Shown piece after piece: positions 17,820-26,447 of a DNA stretch of 64,000 bases (within the stretch, counting starts at the first letter, position 1; the number at the start of each line of letters is the position of its first letter). Where the stretch lies: positions 1 through 64,000 of the forward strand of contig NZ_VIVK01000004.1 of the NCBI RefSeq assembly GCF_007828865.1. The letters are read 5' to 3'. Both the position numbers and the translations under genes were made by a program. The notes below the pieces were generated by a model. That model had not been told where the DNA came from. It ran no database searches and saw only the letters and a program-made list of their open reading frames with translations. The DNA is from Kribbella amoyensis (GTDB taxonomy: Bacteria > Actinomycetota > Actinomycetes > Propionibacteriales > Kribbellaceae).

Positions 17820-18137
17820 ATGCGACAGTCGATGACCGCGGTGCTGGAACGCGACACCGAGTTCCAGAAAGACTTCGAGACCGAGCCGTACGAGGTGGCG
17901 TGGGCGGGCGAGGCGCGCTGGTTCGTCCAGCACGTCGGCGGCGACGGCACCGCGCGGTACGTCACCCAGGTGTCGCCGGACGGCATCACCTGGTGCGACC
18001 TGGACGGGGACGAGCACGTCGCCGCGCCTGGTGCGCTGGTCTCCTGGCCGGCCAGCGGGTTCGGTCACTGGCTGCGGTTGCGCGCCGTGGTCGAGGGCAC
18101 CGCGGTGGTGCGGATCCATCTGGCGGTGAAGGCATAG
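17820..18137 (+). CDS. Unrecognised 105-aa protein
   Basis: Starts MRQSMTAVLERDTEF with ATG at 17820, 5 bases after the preceding stop; stop at 18135. A longer open frame through here mirrors the upstream gene and is not used. The composition (many Trp, Phe, Val and Gly in short strands: EVAWAGEARWFVQHVG, RYVTQVSPDGITWCDLDGDE) suggests a small all-beta domain. No signal peptide, membrane segment or catalytic motif. The tight spacing implies it works with the 314-aa protein before it. Function unknown. Confidence 0.7.
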   Translation: MRQSMTAVLERDTEFQKDFETEPYEVAWAGEARWFVQHVGGDGTARYVTQVSPDGITWCDLDGDEHVAAPGALVSWPASGFGHWLRLRAVVEGTAVVRIHLAVKA

Positions 18138-18174
18138 TGTTCTCTGCCTGAACGGCGGGCTACGGGGAGGTCTG

Positions 18175-19221
18175 ATGGTGGAGGCGCGGCGTCCGACGTT
18201 GCGCGACATCGCCGCGGCGCTGGGGTTGTCGATCAACACCGTGTCGCGGGCGCTGGGCGACAAGGACAGCGTCAGCGCGGCGACGCGGTCCGCGGTGCAG
18301 GCCGAGGCGGCCCGGATCGGCTACGTGCCGAACTCGCTGGCCCGGTCGCTCGTGCTCGGTTCGGCGATGACGCTCGGCCTGGTCATCACCAACCCGTCCA
18401 ACCCGTTCTACGCCCAGCTGATCAGCAGTATCGAGCTCCGGGTCCGCGCCCAGGGGTACTCGCTGCTGTTGCTGGTCACCGACGAGAGCGTGGAGAACGA
18501 GAAGCGGGCGACCGACGCGCTGCTGCGTTCCGCGGTCGACGGCGCCGTGGTGGTCCCGGTCCAGGCCGACTGGGACCACTGGCGCCGGGTCCGCGACTCC
18601 GGGATCCCGATGGTGTTCGTCAACCGTGACGTGCCCGAGCTCGACTGCGACATGGTCGGCGTGGACAACGAACGCGGTGGCTACGAGGCGACCTCCCACC
18701 TGATCTCCGGCGGCGCCCGGAAGCTGCTGGTGCTGGAGGAGGACCTGCCGATCACCACCACCGCGGACCGGGTGGCCGGATTCCGCCGGGCGATGGCGGA
18801 CGCGGGACTCGAGGTCTCCGCGGCCACCGTCCGCGCCGTACCGACCAAGCGGTACGAGTCGCTGGCGTTGCCGTGGCAGCCGGAAGAGGCGTACCGGTTC
18901 GCGTCGTCGTTGCTGGCCGAGGGGGATCGGCCGGACGGGATCGTGACCGGGAACGACTACTTCGCGCTCGGTCTGCTCCGGGTGCTGGCGGAGCTCGGTC
19001 TGGCGGTCCCGGGCGACGTAGCGGTGACCGGGTACGGCGACCATCCGTACGCGGGGTATCTTCAGACACCACTGACGACCGTGCGGCTCCCCGCGGCGGA
19101 AGTCGGTACGACCGCGGTGGACCTGTTGCTGCGGCGCATCCGGGAAGGCAGTGGCGGCCGGCCACGCAAGACGTTGATCCGGCCGGAACTCGTCGTCCGG
19201 GCGTCGTCGGCGACCGGCTGA
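18175..19221 (+). CDS. LacI-family transcriptional regulator
   Basis: 348 aa. The N-terminal helix-turn-helix reads TLRDIAAALGLSINTVSRALG (residues 6-26; key T-x-x-D-I-A...S-x-x-T-V-S-R-A), followed by the hinge helix NSLARSL. The rest is a periplasmic-binding-protein-like effector domain of full length ending in a typical LLLRRI...LVVR region. Start ATG 18175 has GGGGAGG 6 bases upstream. It follows two unknown genes by 37 bases and probably represses its own operon, and perhaps the divergent importer, through the GAACGTTAACG palindromes at 16.7-16.8 kb. Confidence 0.92.
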   Translation: MVEARRPTLRDIAAALGLSINTVSRALGDKDSVSAATRSAVQAEAARIGYVPNSLARSLVLGSAMTLGLVITNPSNPFYAQLISSIELRVRAQGYSLLLLVTDESVENEKRATDALLRSAVDGAVVVPVQADWDHWRRVRDSGIPMVFVNRDVPELDCDMVGVDNERGGYEATSHLISGGARKLLVLEEDLPITTTADRVAGFRRAMADAGLEVSAATVRAVPTKRYESLALPWQPEEAYRFASSLLAEGDRPDGIVTGNDYFALGLLRVLAELGLAVPGDVAVTGYGDHPYAGYLQTPLTTVRLPAAEVGTTAVDLLLRRIREGSGGRPRKTLIRPELVVRASSATG

Positions 19222-19262
19222 TCGGCGGCCGGCGTGGCGTGGCTCACGCGGCCGGGACCGAA

Positions 19263-19291
19263 TTGGTCGTGCTCGCAGCCCTGTGTAACAT
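19263..19291 (+). promoter_or_regulatory. Probable rpmB promoter
   Basis: TTGGTC (19263-19268) and TAACAT (19286-19291) with a 17-base spacer, 37 bases before rpmB. The hexamers match the vegetative sigma-70 pattern (TTGACA/TATAAT) in 4 and 4 positions. Confidence 0.45.
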
Positions 19292-19327
19292 GGTCTGTCG
19301 GTGCCACGACCCTGAACACGGAGAATC

Positions 19328-19549
19328 ATGTCTAAGAAGTGCGATGTTTGCGGCAAGCAGCCGACGTTCGGCAACAGTGTTGCGCGGCTGGGTAAGGGCG
19401 CGATGATCCGCCGGGTCAAGGCGCGTACGCCGCGGCGGTTCAACCCGAACATCCAGCCCGTGCGGGCGATCATCAAGGGCACGCCCACCAAGCTGAAGGT
19501 GTGCACCTCCTGCATCAAGGCCAACAAGGTCCAGCGCGTCGTCGGCTAG
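19328..19549 (+). CDS. rpmB: 50S ribosomal protein L28
   Basis: 73 aa. Begins MSKKCDVCGKQPTFGNSV and contains the hallmark TPRRFNPNIQPVR. Cys pairs CDVC near the N-terminus and CTSC near the C-terminus mark the zinc-binding form of L28. It is longer than the common 61-64-aa actinobacterial form, with a few extra residues around ARLGKGAMIRRVKA. Monocistronic: own promoter and strong terminator. Confidence 0.97.
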   Translation: MSKKCDVCGKQPTFGNSVARLGKGAMIRRVKARTPRRFNPNIQPVRAIIKGTPTKLKVCTSCIKANKVQRVVG

Positions 19550-19594
19550 TTCTTCCGGCCGTTCCTGACGGCCGGTCCTCCGTACAGGGCCTTT

Positions 19595-19630
19595 CAGTAG
19601 GCGCTCGGGCATCGTCCCGGGCGCCTACTG
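19595..19630. terminator. Terminator between rpmB and the convergent methyltransferase gene
   Basis: CAGTAGGCGCTCGGG (19595-19609) pairs with CCCGGGCGCCTACTG (19616-19630) around a 6-base loop, with one G-T pair, giving a 15-bp stem. CTGTTTGCT follows on the + strand. It serves rpmB and, being symmetrical, possibly the leftward gene as well. Confidence 0.85.
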
Positions 19631-19641
19631 CTGTTTGCTGC

Positions 19642-20658
19642 CTACGGCCGGCGGCCGATGACGGTGAGCTCGCGGCGGTTGTGGTGCAGCTGGCGGGCGT
19701 GCAGGATGTCGTACTCCTTGGCGAGGACGTCGAGACCGCGCCGGGCCGAGTCCAGCGGATTGCGGCCGCCGCCCTTCAACGTGACGACGGCGAGCGCGCC
19801 GCGACGCAGGTGCGGTACGGCGTCGAGCATCACCCGGGCACTCAGTACCTGATCCATCCGCATGTCGTTCACCACGACGTCGAAGCGGACCTGGTTCCGC
19901 CGGAAGAACTCGCCGGCCGTGGTCCCGACGTGGTGGATCCGCCGGTCCCCGCGCAACCGCGGATCCAGCGACCCCGGATCGACCGACCACACCTCCTGGT
20001 CGTGCTGCCGCAGGATCCTGGTCCAGCCACCCGGACTGGCCCCGAGGTCGAGCGCCTTCCCACCGGGACGAAGGTCCAGCCCGAAGGTCGCGATCGCCTC
20101 CTCCAGCTTGAACTCCGACCGCGATACCCGCTCCTCCGCCCGAGCCAGCCGCATCCGCCCCCCGGGCCAGTCCGACAAGCTGTGCTGCCGTTCGTTGAGC
20201 CCGAGCAGGACGACCTTGTCGGTGACGAAACAGGAAACGATGTTGTCCTGCCCGGACCTGGTGACCTCGACTCCCCGAGCCCCGAGGCCTTCAGCCAACA
20301 GGTGGTAGTACGAACCGCCCGTCCCCGCGCCGTCGGTCCACGTCTGCACGGCGAGCACCGACGGATGCCGCGGTACCTCGGCCAGTACCAGCTCGGCCAG
20401 CTCGTACGGCGGCGGAACGTCGTCGGGCGCGAAACTCGCGATCTCCCGGGTGAGGTGGCGGACGAACATGATCCGGCCCTCGTCGCAGCAGACAGCGAGC
20501 TCGGCGATCGGGGGAGCACCTTCGACGATCCGGCCGAGGTCGGCGCTCACCCGCTCACACCGCAGGTCCCGGCCGAACTCCTCGCGAAGCTCCCGCACCA
20601 CCAACTCGTAACTGTCGGTCGCCACCGAGAAGAGGACCCCCGCACCCGTCACGCGCAA
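19642..20658 (-). CDS. SAM-dependent RNA 2'-O-methyltransferase, FtsJ/RlmM-like
   Basis: 338 aa. The C-terminal half has an FtsJ-type Rossmann methyltransferase: SAM motif LDLGASPGGW (around 204-213), with the K-D-K-E catalytic tetrad readable as Lys in SRSEFKLEEA, Asp in VVVNDMRMD, Lys in VVTLKGGG and Glu in NRRELTVIG. The N-terminal half (about 1-170) resembles the extra RNA-binding domain of RlmM, which 2'-O-methylates a cytidine of 23S rRNA. Actinobacteria normally lack a well-studied RlmM, so the exact target is open. Convergent with rpmB; the repeat array begins about 100 bases upstream of its start. Confidence 0.8.
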   Translation of the reverse strand: MRVTGAGVLFSVATDSYELVVRELREEFGRDLRCERVSADLGRIVEGAPPIAELAVCCDEGRIMFVRHLTREIASFAPDDVPPPYELAELVLAEVPRHPSVLAVQTWTDGAGTGGSYYHLLAEGLGARGVEVTRSGQDNIVSCFVTDKVVLLGLNERQHSLSDWPGGRMRLARAEERVSRSEFKLEEAIATFGLDLRPGGKALDLGASPGGWTRILRQHDQEVWSVDPGSLDPRLRGDRRIHHVGTTAGEFFRRNQVRFDVVVNDMRMDQVLSARVMLDAVPHLRRGALAVVTLKGGGRNPLDSARRGLDVLAKEYDILHARQLHHNRRELTVIGRRP

Positions 20659-20761
20659 AGCAACCCCTCACCTCGAGTCCCAACCACAGCCCGTCGATCG
20701 TAACCGCCCCCACCCCGACCCCACGCCCACGCTCCCACCAACAACCTCCCGCCCCTGAACA

Positions 20762-21722
20762 CTTTGAGCACGCATCAGCCACCCGCGCGCCTCCGTACCT
20801 CGACTTTGGGCACGCACCAGCCACCTCCCGCCCCTCGGACCTCGACCTTGAGCACCCGTCAGCTACGGATCGCTGCGGTGGGTGACCGGCTGGTGCACAA
20901 GGTGGGCCGCGTGCTGCCACGGCTGCTGCGTACTTCCTTCCGGTACCGGGCCGGCGCGGGCCTCGTGCGCGGCGGGGCTGGCGTCACTGGACTTTGGGCA
21001 CGCACCAGGCAGTTGCGGCCCGAGTACGTCGACTTTGAGCACCCGGCAGCTACGGATCGCTGCGGTGGGTGACCGGCTGGTGCACAAGGTGGGCCGCGTG
21101 CTGCCACGGCTGCTGCCTACTTCCGGTACCGCGGGCTGCGGGAACCTCCGCCGGGTAACGGGGGGACGGCCGGTGAGGTGGGTTGACCTTGTGCGCCCAC
21201 CGACCACGTTCGTCGCCCAGCACCTCGACTTTGGGCACGTGCCAGCCACCTCGCGCCCCATGGACCTCGACCTTGAGCACCCGTCAGCCAGGGAGCGCCG
21301 GGATGGGTGACCGGCCGGCGCACAAAGTGGCGGGTTTCGGTGTACTGCGGGCCTGCTCGGGGGCTCGTGCGTTGTGGGGCTGAGGTCGCTGGACTTTGGG
21401 CACGCACCAGCCAGTTGCGGCCCGAGTACGTCGACTTTGAGCACCCGGCAGCCGCGGATCGCCGCGGTGGGTGACTGGCTGGTGCACAAGGTGGCGGGTT
21501 GGGTGTACTGCGGGCCCGCTCGAGGCTCGTGCGTTGTGGGGCTGGACTTTGAGCACGCACCAGCCAGCCGGCGCCCCAGCTCGTCGACTTTGAGCACCCC
21601 TCAGCCACCGAGCGACCTGGTGGGTGACCGGCCGGTGCACAAAGTGGCGGGGGTGGGGGACATTGTGCGCGGGCTGGTCGTGGGTGGGTGGTGGCTTTGG
21701 TTGGTGCGTGCTCAAAGAGGTG
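20762..21722. repeat. Array of five fixed-geometry repeat modules
   Basis: Gene-free stretch with at least 18 copies of a degenerate core, CTTTGRGCAC forward or GTGCACAARG inverted. Five modules have the same layout: forward core A, forward core B 40-42 bases on, inverted core C 47-48 bases after that. A/B/C start positions are 20804/20846/20893, 20992/21033/21080, 21229/21271/21319, 21394/21434/21482 and 21547/21588/21635. Additional single cores lie at 20762, 21187 and 21708 (inverted). A is usually followed by GCACCAGCC and C is preceded by GGCTG, so A and C can fold into a long hairpin around B. Modules 1/2 and 2/4 share near-identical blocks over 60-80 bases, showing recent duplication. 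Spacers are conserved and unequal, so this is not CRISPR. Confidence 0.85.
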
Positions 21723-21988
21723 ACGTGGCCGGCGGGGCGGCGGGGCGGGGGGACGCGAGTGGGTTGGGTACGCGAGCCCCCAGCGGGGGACGCGAGCCCG
21801 CGGGGTTGGCGAGTGGATGTGGTGCACGGGGTTCGCCGGGTGCCCGGGGCGTCGGGTCGCGAGGGCATGAGGGTGCACGGCGCCGCGGGGGCGCGGGGGC
21901 GCGGGGGCGCGTACGCGCGGTACGCGAGCGGGCGCGGGGGCGAGGCGCGGGGGGAGAGGTATGTGGGGGAGCGGCTAGCCTTCCGGGC
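21723..21988. other. G-rich low-complexity stretch
   Basis: Between the repeat array and the DAK2-domain gene the + strand is extremely G-rich with short repeated words (GGCGGGGC, GGGGACGCGAG, GCGCGGGGGCG). It could form G-quadruplex or other structure on the coding strand of the downstream gene. No promoter or gene is discernible. Confidence 0.5.
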
Positions 21989-23620
21989 GTGGATGTGCTG
22001 ACGGTGGGGGTGCTGCGGGCTTGGGCTCGGGTTGCGCTGGTGGAGTTGGGGCGGGCGCGGGCCGAGATCGACGAGCTGAACGTGTACCCGGTGCCGGACG
22101 GGGACACCGGGACGAACCTCTACCTGACCTGGGAGGCGGCTTGTGAGGCGTTGCCCGAGGGGGAGCTGACTTTTGCCGAGGCCGTGCAGGCGTTCGGGCG
22201 AGGGGCGCTGCTCGGGGCCCGGGGGAACTCGGGCGTGATCACCTCGGAGCTCGTGCGGGCTTGTGGTTTGCGGCTGGCCGAGAATCTGCCGCGGGACCAG
22301 GTGGATGCGCCGGGTTCGGTGCTCGCGGATCCGCCGATGAGTGAGCCGGTCGCGTTCGCGGATGCGCTCGTGTTCGCGGCCGACGCGGCGTACGGGGCGG
22401 TGGCGCAGCCGGTCGAGGGGACGATGTTGACGGTCGCGCGGGCTGCCGCCGATGCCGCTCTGGCTGCCGCGAACGAGGGCAAGACGCTGGCCGAGGTCTG
22501 CCTGGTCGCGGTCGCGTCGGCGCGGCAGGCGTTGACGAGGACGACCGAGCAGCTCGAGGTACTCCGGCGCGCGGGCGTGGTGGATGCCGGGGGCGCCGGG
22601 CTCGTCGTGATCCTCGGTGCGATGGAATCGGTACTGTCCGGCCGAGCGCCCGGGGAGAGTACCGGCGTACCGGTCCGGCAGCCCGTCGCGGCGGAGAACG
22701 GGACCGACCTCGGTCCGGACGGGCCGGCGTACGAGGTGATGTACCTGCTGGACGCGCCGGACGAGGCGATCGGGGCGTACCGGCGGGCGCTGGCCGGGCT
22801 CGGGGATTCGGTGGTCGTGGTCGGTGGGGACGGGCTGTGGAATGTCCACGTGCACACCGACGACGTGGGGGCCGCGATCGAGCTCGGGATCGGGATCGGG
22901 CGGCCGCATCGGATCCGGGTCACGCACTTCGCCGACCTCGTACCGCATCCGCAGGCCCCAGGACGGGCCGTGATCACGGTCGCCGCCGGGGACGGGTTGG
23001 CCGCGTTGTTCGCCGAGGCCGGGGCCGTGGTCATCCGGGGCGGACCGGGCCGGCGGTGTTCGACCGGGGAGCTGCTGACCGCGATCGAGGAGTCGAAGGC
23101 GCCCGAGATCGTGCTGCTGCCGAACGACCGGGATTCGATCGCGGTCGCGGAGGCGGCGGCGACGGTGGCCCGGCAGGACGGGATCCGGGTCGCGGTGATC
23201 CCGACCCGCGCGCAGGTGCAGGGGCTGGCCGCACTCGCCGTCCACGATCCCGGCCGCAGCTTCGAGGACGACGTGGTGCACCTGTCCGCGGCGGCCGGCC
23301 AGACCCGGCACGGGGCCGTCACGATCGCGGTCAAGGACGCCTGGACGATGGCCGGGACCTGCCGGATCGGCGACGCGCTCGGCGTGGTGGACGGCGACTT
23401 CGCGCTGATCACCGCGGACCTGACCGCGGCCGCGACCGGCGTGGTCGACCGGCTGCTCGGCGGCGGTGGTGAGCTCGTCACGATCGTGACGGGTCAGGAA
23501 GCCGGGGCCGAGTTGGTCGACGCGGTGGTGCGGCACGTGCGCCGGCACCGCAAAGATGTCGACGTCGTGGTGTACGACGGAGGACAGCAGAGGTACCCGT
23601 TGCTGATCGGGGTGGAATGA
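21989..23620 (+). CDS. DAK2-domain protein (fatty-acid kinase FakA-like)
   Basis: 543 aa from GTG at 21989. The N-terminal DhaL/DAK2 domain has the nucleotide and Mg-binding motif LNVYPVPDGDTGTN (around 29-42), GARGNSGVI (around 80) and the VEGTMLTV segment. The remaining C-terminal domain matches the FakA/YloV type. FakA phosphorylates fatty acids presented by a FakB (DegV) protein; no fakB is in this window. Position just before recG is the usual one. The stop overlaps the recG start (ATGA). The start codon is uncertain, because only a weak GGGGGAG lies upstream and the frame is open through the repeat array. Confidence 0.85.
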   Translation: MDVLTVGVLRAWARVALVELGRARAEIDELNVYPVPDGDTGTNLYLTWEAACEALPEGELTFAEAVQAFGRGALLGARGNSGVITSELVRACGLRLAENLPRDQVDAPGSVLADPPMSEPVAFADALVFAADAAYGAVAQPVEGTMLTVARAAADAALAAANEGKTLAEVCLVAVASARQALTRTTEQLEVLRRAGVVDAGGAGLVVILGAMESVLSGRAPGESTGVPVRQPVAAENGTDLGPDGPAYEVMYLLDAPDEAIGAYRRALAGLGDSVVVVGGDGLWNVHVHTDDVGAAIELGIGIGRPHRIRVTHFADLVPHPQAPGRAVITVAAGDGLAALFAEAGAVVIRGGPGRRCSTGELLTAIEESKAPEIVLLPNDRDSIAVAEAAATVARQDGIRVAVIPTRAQVQGLAALAVHDPGRSFEDDVVHLSAAAGQTRHGAVTIAVKDAWTMAGTCRIGDALGVVDGDFALITADLTAAATGVVDRLLGGGGELVTIVTGQEAGAELVDAVVRHVRRHRKDVDVVVYDGGQQRYPLLIGVE

Positions 23621-25863
23621 AGACAGACACCGAGCGGAAGCTGCGCGACTTCCTCGGGGCGCGGACGGCCAAGACGTTCGCCGAGGTGCTCGGCATCGAG
23701 ACCGTCGGCGAGCTGCTGCGGCACTATCCGCGGCGCTACCTGAAGAAGGGCGAGCTGACGCCGTTCGACGAGCTCGAGCTGGGCGACCAGGCGACCGTCA
23801 GCGGCCGCGTCAAGAAGGTCACCGTGCGCTCGCTGGACTCCAAGCAGGAGATCCGGCCGGACGAGATCGGCAGGTTCCGGCGGCACCGGACCATCACCAA
23901 GGTGGTGGTCACCGACGGCCGCAACGACCTGGAGCTGGCGTTCTTCAACCAGCCCTGGCTGGCGAACAAGCTGACCCCGGGGACGGCCGCGCTGTTCTGG
24001 GGCGAGGTGACGAAGTTCCGCGACATCCTGCAGCTGAAGGGCCCCGGCACCGAGATCCTCGACGAGGAGGACCTCAGCGAGGCCGAGATCGAGCGCCGGG
24101 CCCGCCCGTTCCGGCCGCTCTACCCGGCCAGCGCGAAGCTGCCGACGGCAACGATCGAGCGCAGCATCAAGATCGTGCTGGACAGCCTGGACGACGTCGA
24201 GGACCCGATCCCCGAGCTGATCCTGCGCAAGGAGAAGTTGCTCGGGCTGCGGGACGCGCTGCAGAAGATCCACCTGCCGGAGACCGAGAAGGACTGGGAC
24301 AGCGCGCAGCGCCGGTTCCGGTTCGAGGAGGCGCTGGTGATGCAGACGGTACTGGCCCAGCGCCGGGCCGTCACCGACTCGCTCAGCGCGATCCCGCGGG
24401 CCCGGACCACGGGCGGGCTGCTGGACGACTTCGACGCCCGGTTGCCGTTCGAGCTGACCGAGGGACAGGCCGAGGTGTGCGAGGAGATCTTCGCCGACCT
24501 GGCCCGTGAGCACCCGATGCACCGGCTGCTGCAGGGCGAGGTCGGGTCCGGCAAGACCGTCGTCGCGCTGCGGGCGATGCTGTCGGTGGTGGACTCCGGC
24601 GGGCAGGCGGTCCTGCTCGCGCCGACCGAGGTCCTGGCGACGCAGCACCACAAGACGCTGACCAAGATGCTCGGCGAACTGGCCGAGGAGGGCATGCTCG
24701 GTGGCGCCGAGCGGGCCACCCGCGTCGGTCTGCTGACCGGCTCGCTGAACGCGGCGGCCCGGCGGGCGGCGATGCTGGACGCGGCGAGCGGCGCGGCCGG
24801 GATCGTGGTGGGCACGCACGCTCTGCTGGAGGACAAGGTCCAGTTCGCCGATCTCGGCCTGGTCGTGGTGGACGAGCAGCACCGGTTCGGCGTCGAGCAG
24901 CGGGCCGCGCTGAGCCAGAAGTCCGGCGACAACACCCCGCACGTCCTGGTGATGACGGCGACCCCGATCCCGCGGACGGTCGCGATGACCGTGTTCGGCG
25001 ACCTGGCCGTGTCGACGCTGACCGAGCTGCCGGCCGGCCGGTCGCCGATCAAGTCCTCGGTGGTCCCGGCCAAGGAGCGGCCGGCCTGGCTGGAGCGGGC
25101 CTGGGAGCGGGTCCGCGAGGAGGTCGGCAAGGGCCACCAGGTGTACGTGGTCTGCCCGCGGATCGGCGACGACGTGAAGAACGCCGCCGACGAGGAGGGC
25201 GAGTTCGCCGCCGGGGGCGAGGACGCGGACGCCGAGGCGAAGGGCAAGCCGCGGCCGGCGATCTCGGTCCTGCAGGTGGCCGAGGTGCTCGAGCAGGTCC
25301 TGGCCGGGCTGCGGATGGAGATCCTGCACGGGCGGCTGCCGGCCGAGGAGAAGGACGCGGTGATGACACGGTTCGCGGCCGGTGAGGTGGACGTGCTGAT
25401 CGCGACCACGGTGATCGAGGTCGGCGTCGACGTCCCGAACGCGTCGACGATGGTGGTGATGGACGCGGACCGGTTCGGCATCTCCCAGCTGCACCAGTTG
25501 CGCGGCCGGGTCGGCCGGGGCAAGGTCCCTGGGCTCTGCCTGCTGGTCACCGACAGCTGGCCCGCCTCGAAGTCGCGCGAGCGCCTGGACGCGGTCGCCT
25601 CCACCACGGACGGGTTCGAGCTGTCCCGGATCGACCTGGAGAACCGGCGCGAGGGCGACGTGCTCGGCGTGGCCCAGTCCGGCCGCCGGACCAGCCTCAA
25701 GCTGCTCAGCGTGCTCCGCGACGAAGACGTCATCTACACCGCCCGGCACGTGGCGAACTCGATCGTCTCCGTCGACGCCGACCTCGCCGGGTACCCGGAG
25801 CTCCGCGCGGTGGTCCGGAGCGCGCTGGAGTCCGAGACCACCGAGTACCTGGAGAAGACATGA
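23617..25863 (+). CDS. recG: ATP-dependent DNA helicase RecG
   Basis: 748 aa. N-terminal wedge/OB domain followed by a superfamily-2 helicase: motif I GEVGSGKT (about 306), motif II VVDEQHRFG (about 418), motif III TATPIPRT, and motif VI QLRGRVGRG. RecG remodels stalled replication forks and Holliday junctions. An acidic insert (EEGEFAAGGEDADAE, about 528-542) between helicase motifs lengthens it, as often seen in actinobacteria. It overlaps the DAK2 gene and rsmD by 4 bases each, so all three are coupled. Confidence 0.97.
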   Translation: MKTDTERKLRDFLGARTAKTFAEVLGIETVGELLRHYPRRYLKKGELTPFDELELGDQATVSGRVKKVTVRSLDSKQEIRPDEIGRFRRHRTITKVVVTDGRNDLELAFFNQPWLANKLTPGTAALFWGEVTKFRDILQLKGPGTEILDEEDLSEAEIERRARPFRPLYPASAKLPTATIERSIKIVLDSLDDVEDPIPELILRKEKLLGLRDALQKIHLPETEKDWDSAQRRFRFEEALVMQTVLAQRRAVTDSLSAIPRARTTGGLLDDFDARLPFELTEGQAEVCEEIFADLAREHPMHRLLQGEVGSGKTVVALRAMLSVVDSGGQAVLLAPTEVLATQHHKTLTKMLGELAEEGMLGGAERATRVGLLTGSLNAAARRAAMLDAASGAAGIVVGTHALLEDKVQFADLGLVVVDEQHRFGVEQRAALSQKSGDNTPHVLVMTATPIPRTVAMTVFGDLAVSTLTELPAGRSPIKSSVVPAKERPAWLERAWERVREEVGKGHQVYVVCPRIGDDVKNAADEEGEFAAGGEDADAEAKGKPRPAISVLQVAEVLEQVLAGLRMEILHGRLPAEEKDAVMTRFAAGEVDVLIATTVIEVGVDVPNASTMVVMDADRFGISQLHQLRGRVGRGKVPGLCLLVTDSWPASKSRERLDAVASTTDGFELSRIDLENRREGDVLGVAQSGRRTSLKLLSVLRDEDVIYTARHVANSIVSVDADLAGYPELRAVVRSALESETTEYLEKT

Positions 25864-26447
25864 CCCGGATCGTCGGGGGAGCGGCGGGCGGCCGGCGGAT
25901 CGCGGTGCCGCCGGGGAGCGGGACCAGGCCGACCGCGGACCGGGTCCGGGAGGCGCTGTTCTCGTCGCTGGAGTCGGAGTTCGGCAGTCTGCACGGGCTC
26001 GCGGTGCTCGACCTGTACGCGGGGTCCGGCGCGATCGGGCTGGAGGCGTTGTCCCGTGGCGCCGGCCGGGCGGTCCTGGTCGAGGCGGACCGGAAGGCGG
26101 CCGACGTGATCGCCGCGAACATCCGTACCCTCGGCCTGCCTGGCGCGACGTTGCTCGTCCGGCCCGCCGAGAAGGTTGCCCAGGGCGACGGTTCCGGTGA
26201 TCCCTTCGACCTGGTCTTCGCCGACCCGCCGTACGCGCTGGAGACGCTGGAACTGCAGGAGGTACTGCTGGCGCTGGTCGAGCACGGCCGGCTGGCCGAG
26301 GACGCGGTCGTCGTGGTCGAACGCGGCAAGCGGGAGCCGTGGGAGTGGCCGGCCGGGTTCGCGGCGCTGCGGGACCGCAAGTACGGCGAGGCCCGGCTTT
26401 GGTACGGTCACCGCCATGATCCCCGGACGGGTGGAGTAGCCGAATGA
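25860..26447 (+). CDS. rsmD: 16S rRNA (guanine-966-N2)-methyltransferase RsmD
   Basis: 195 aa. Starts MTRIVGGAAGGRRI, has TRPTADRVREALF, SAM motif LDLYAGSGAIGLEALSRGA and the catalytic N6/N2-type motif DPPY (FADPPYAL). It methylates G966 of 16S rRNA during 30S assembly. ATGA overlaps link it to recG upstream and coaD downstream, the usual actinobacterial arrangement. Confidence 0.95.
   Translation: MTRIVGGAAGGRRIAVPPGSGTRPTADRVREALFSSLESEFGSLHGLAVLDLYAGSGAIGLEALSRGAGRAVLVEADRKAADVIAANIRTLGLPGATLLVRPAEKVAQGDGSGDPFDLVFADPPYALETLELQEVLLALVEHGRLAEDAVVVVERGKREPWEWPAGFAALRDRKYGEARLWYGHRHDPRTGGVAE

Noticed and set aside
16986-18137. Long frame joining the 314-aa region to the 105-aa protein
   Set aside because: Its first part mirrors the 314-aa gene in another frame; the real gene starts at 17820 with its own ATG.
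20762-21722. Possible CRISPR array
   Set aside because: The repeated cores are in both orientations, the sequences between them are themselves conserved and of two fixed lengths, and no cas gene is present.
20863-21878. Long open frames running across the repeat array on both strands
   Set aside because: They merely follow the repeats and GC-rich lack of stops; no ribosome-binding site or family motif supports them.
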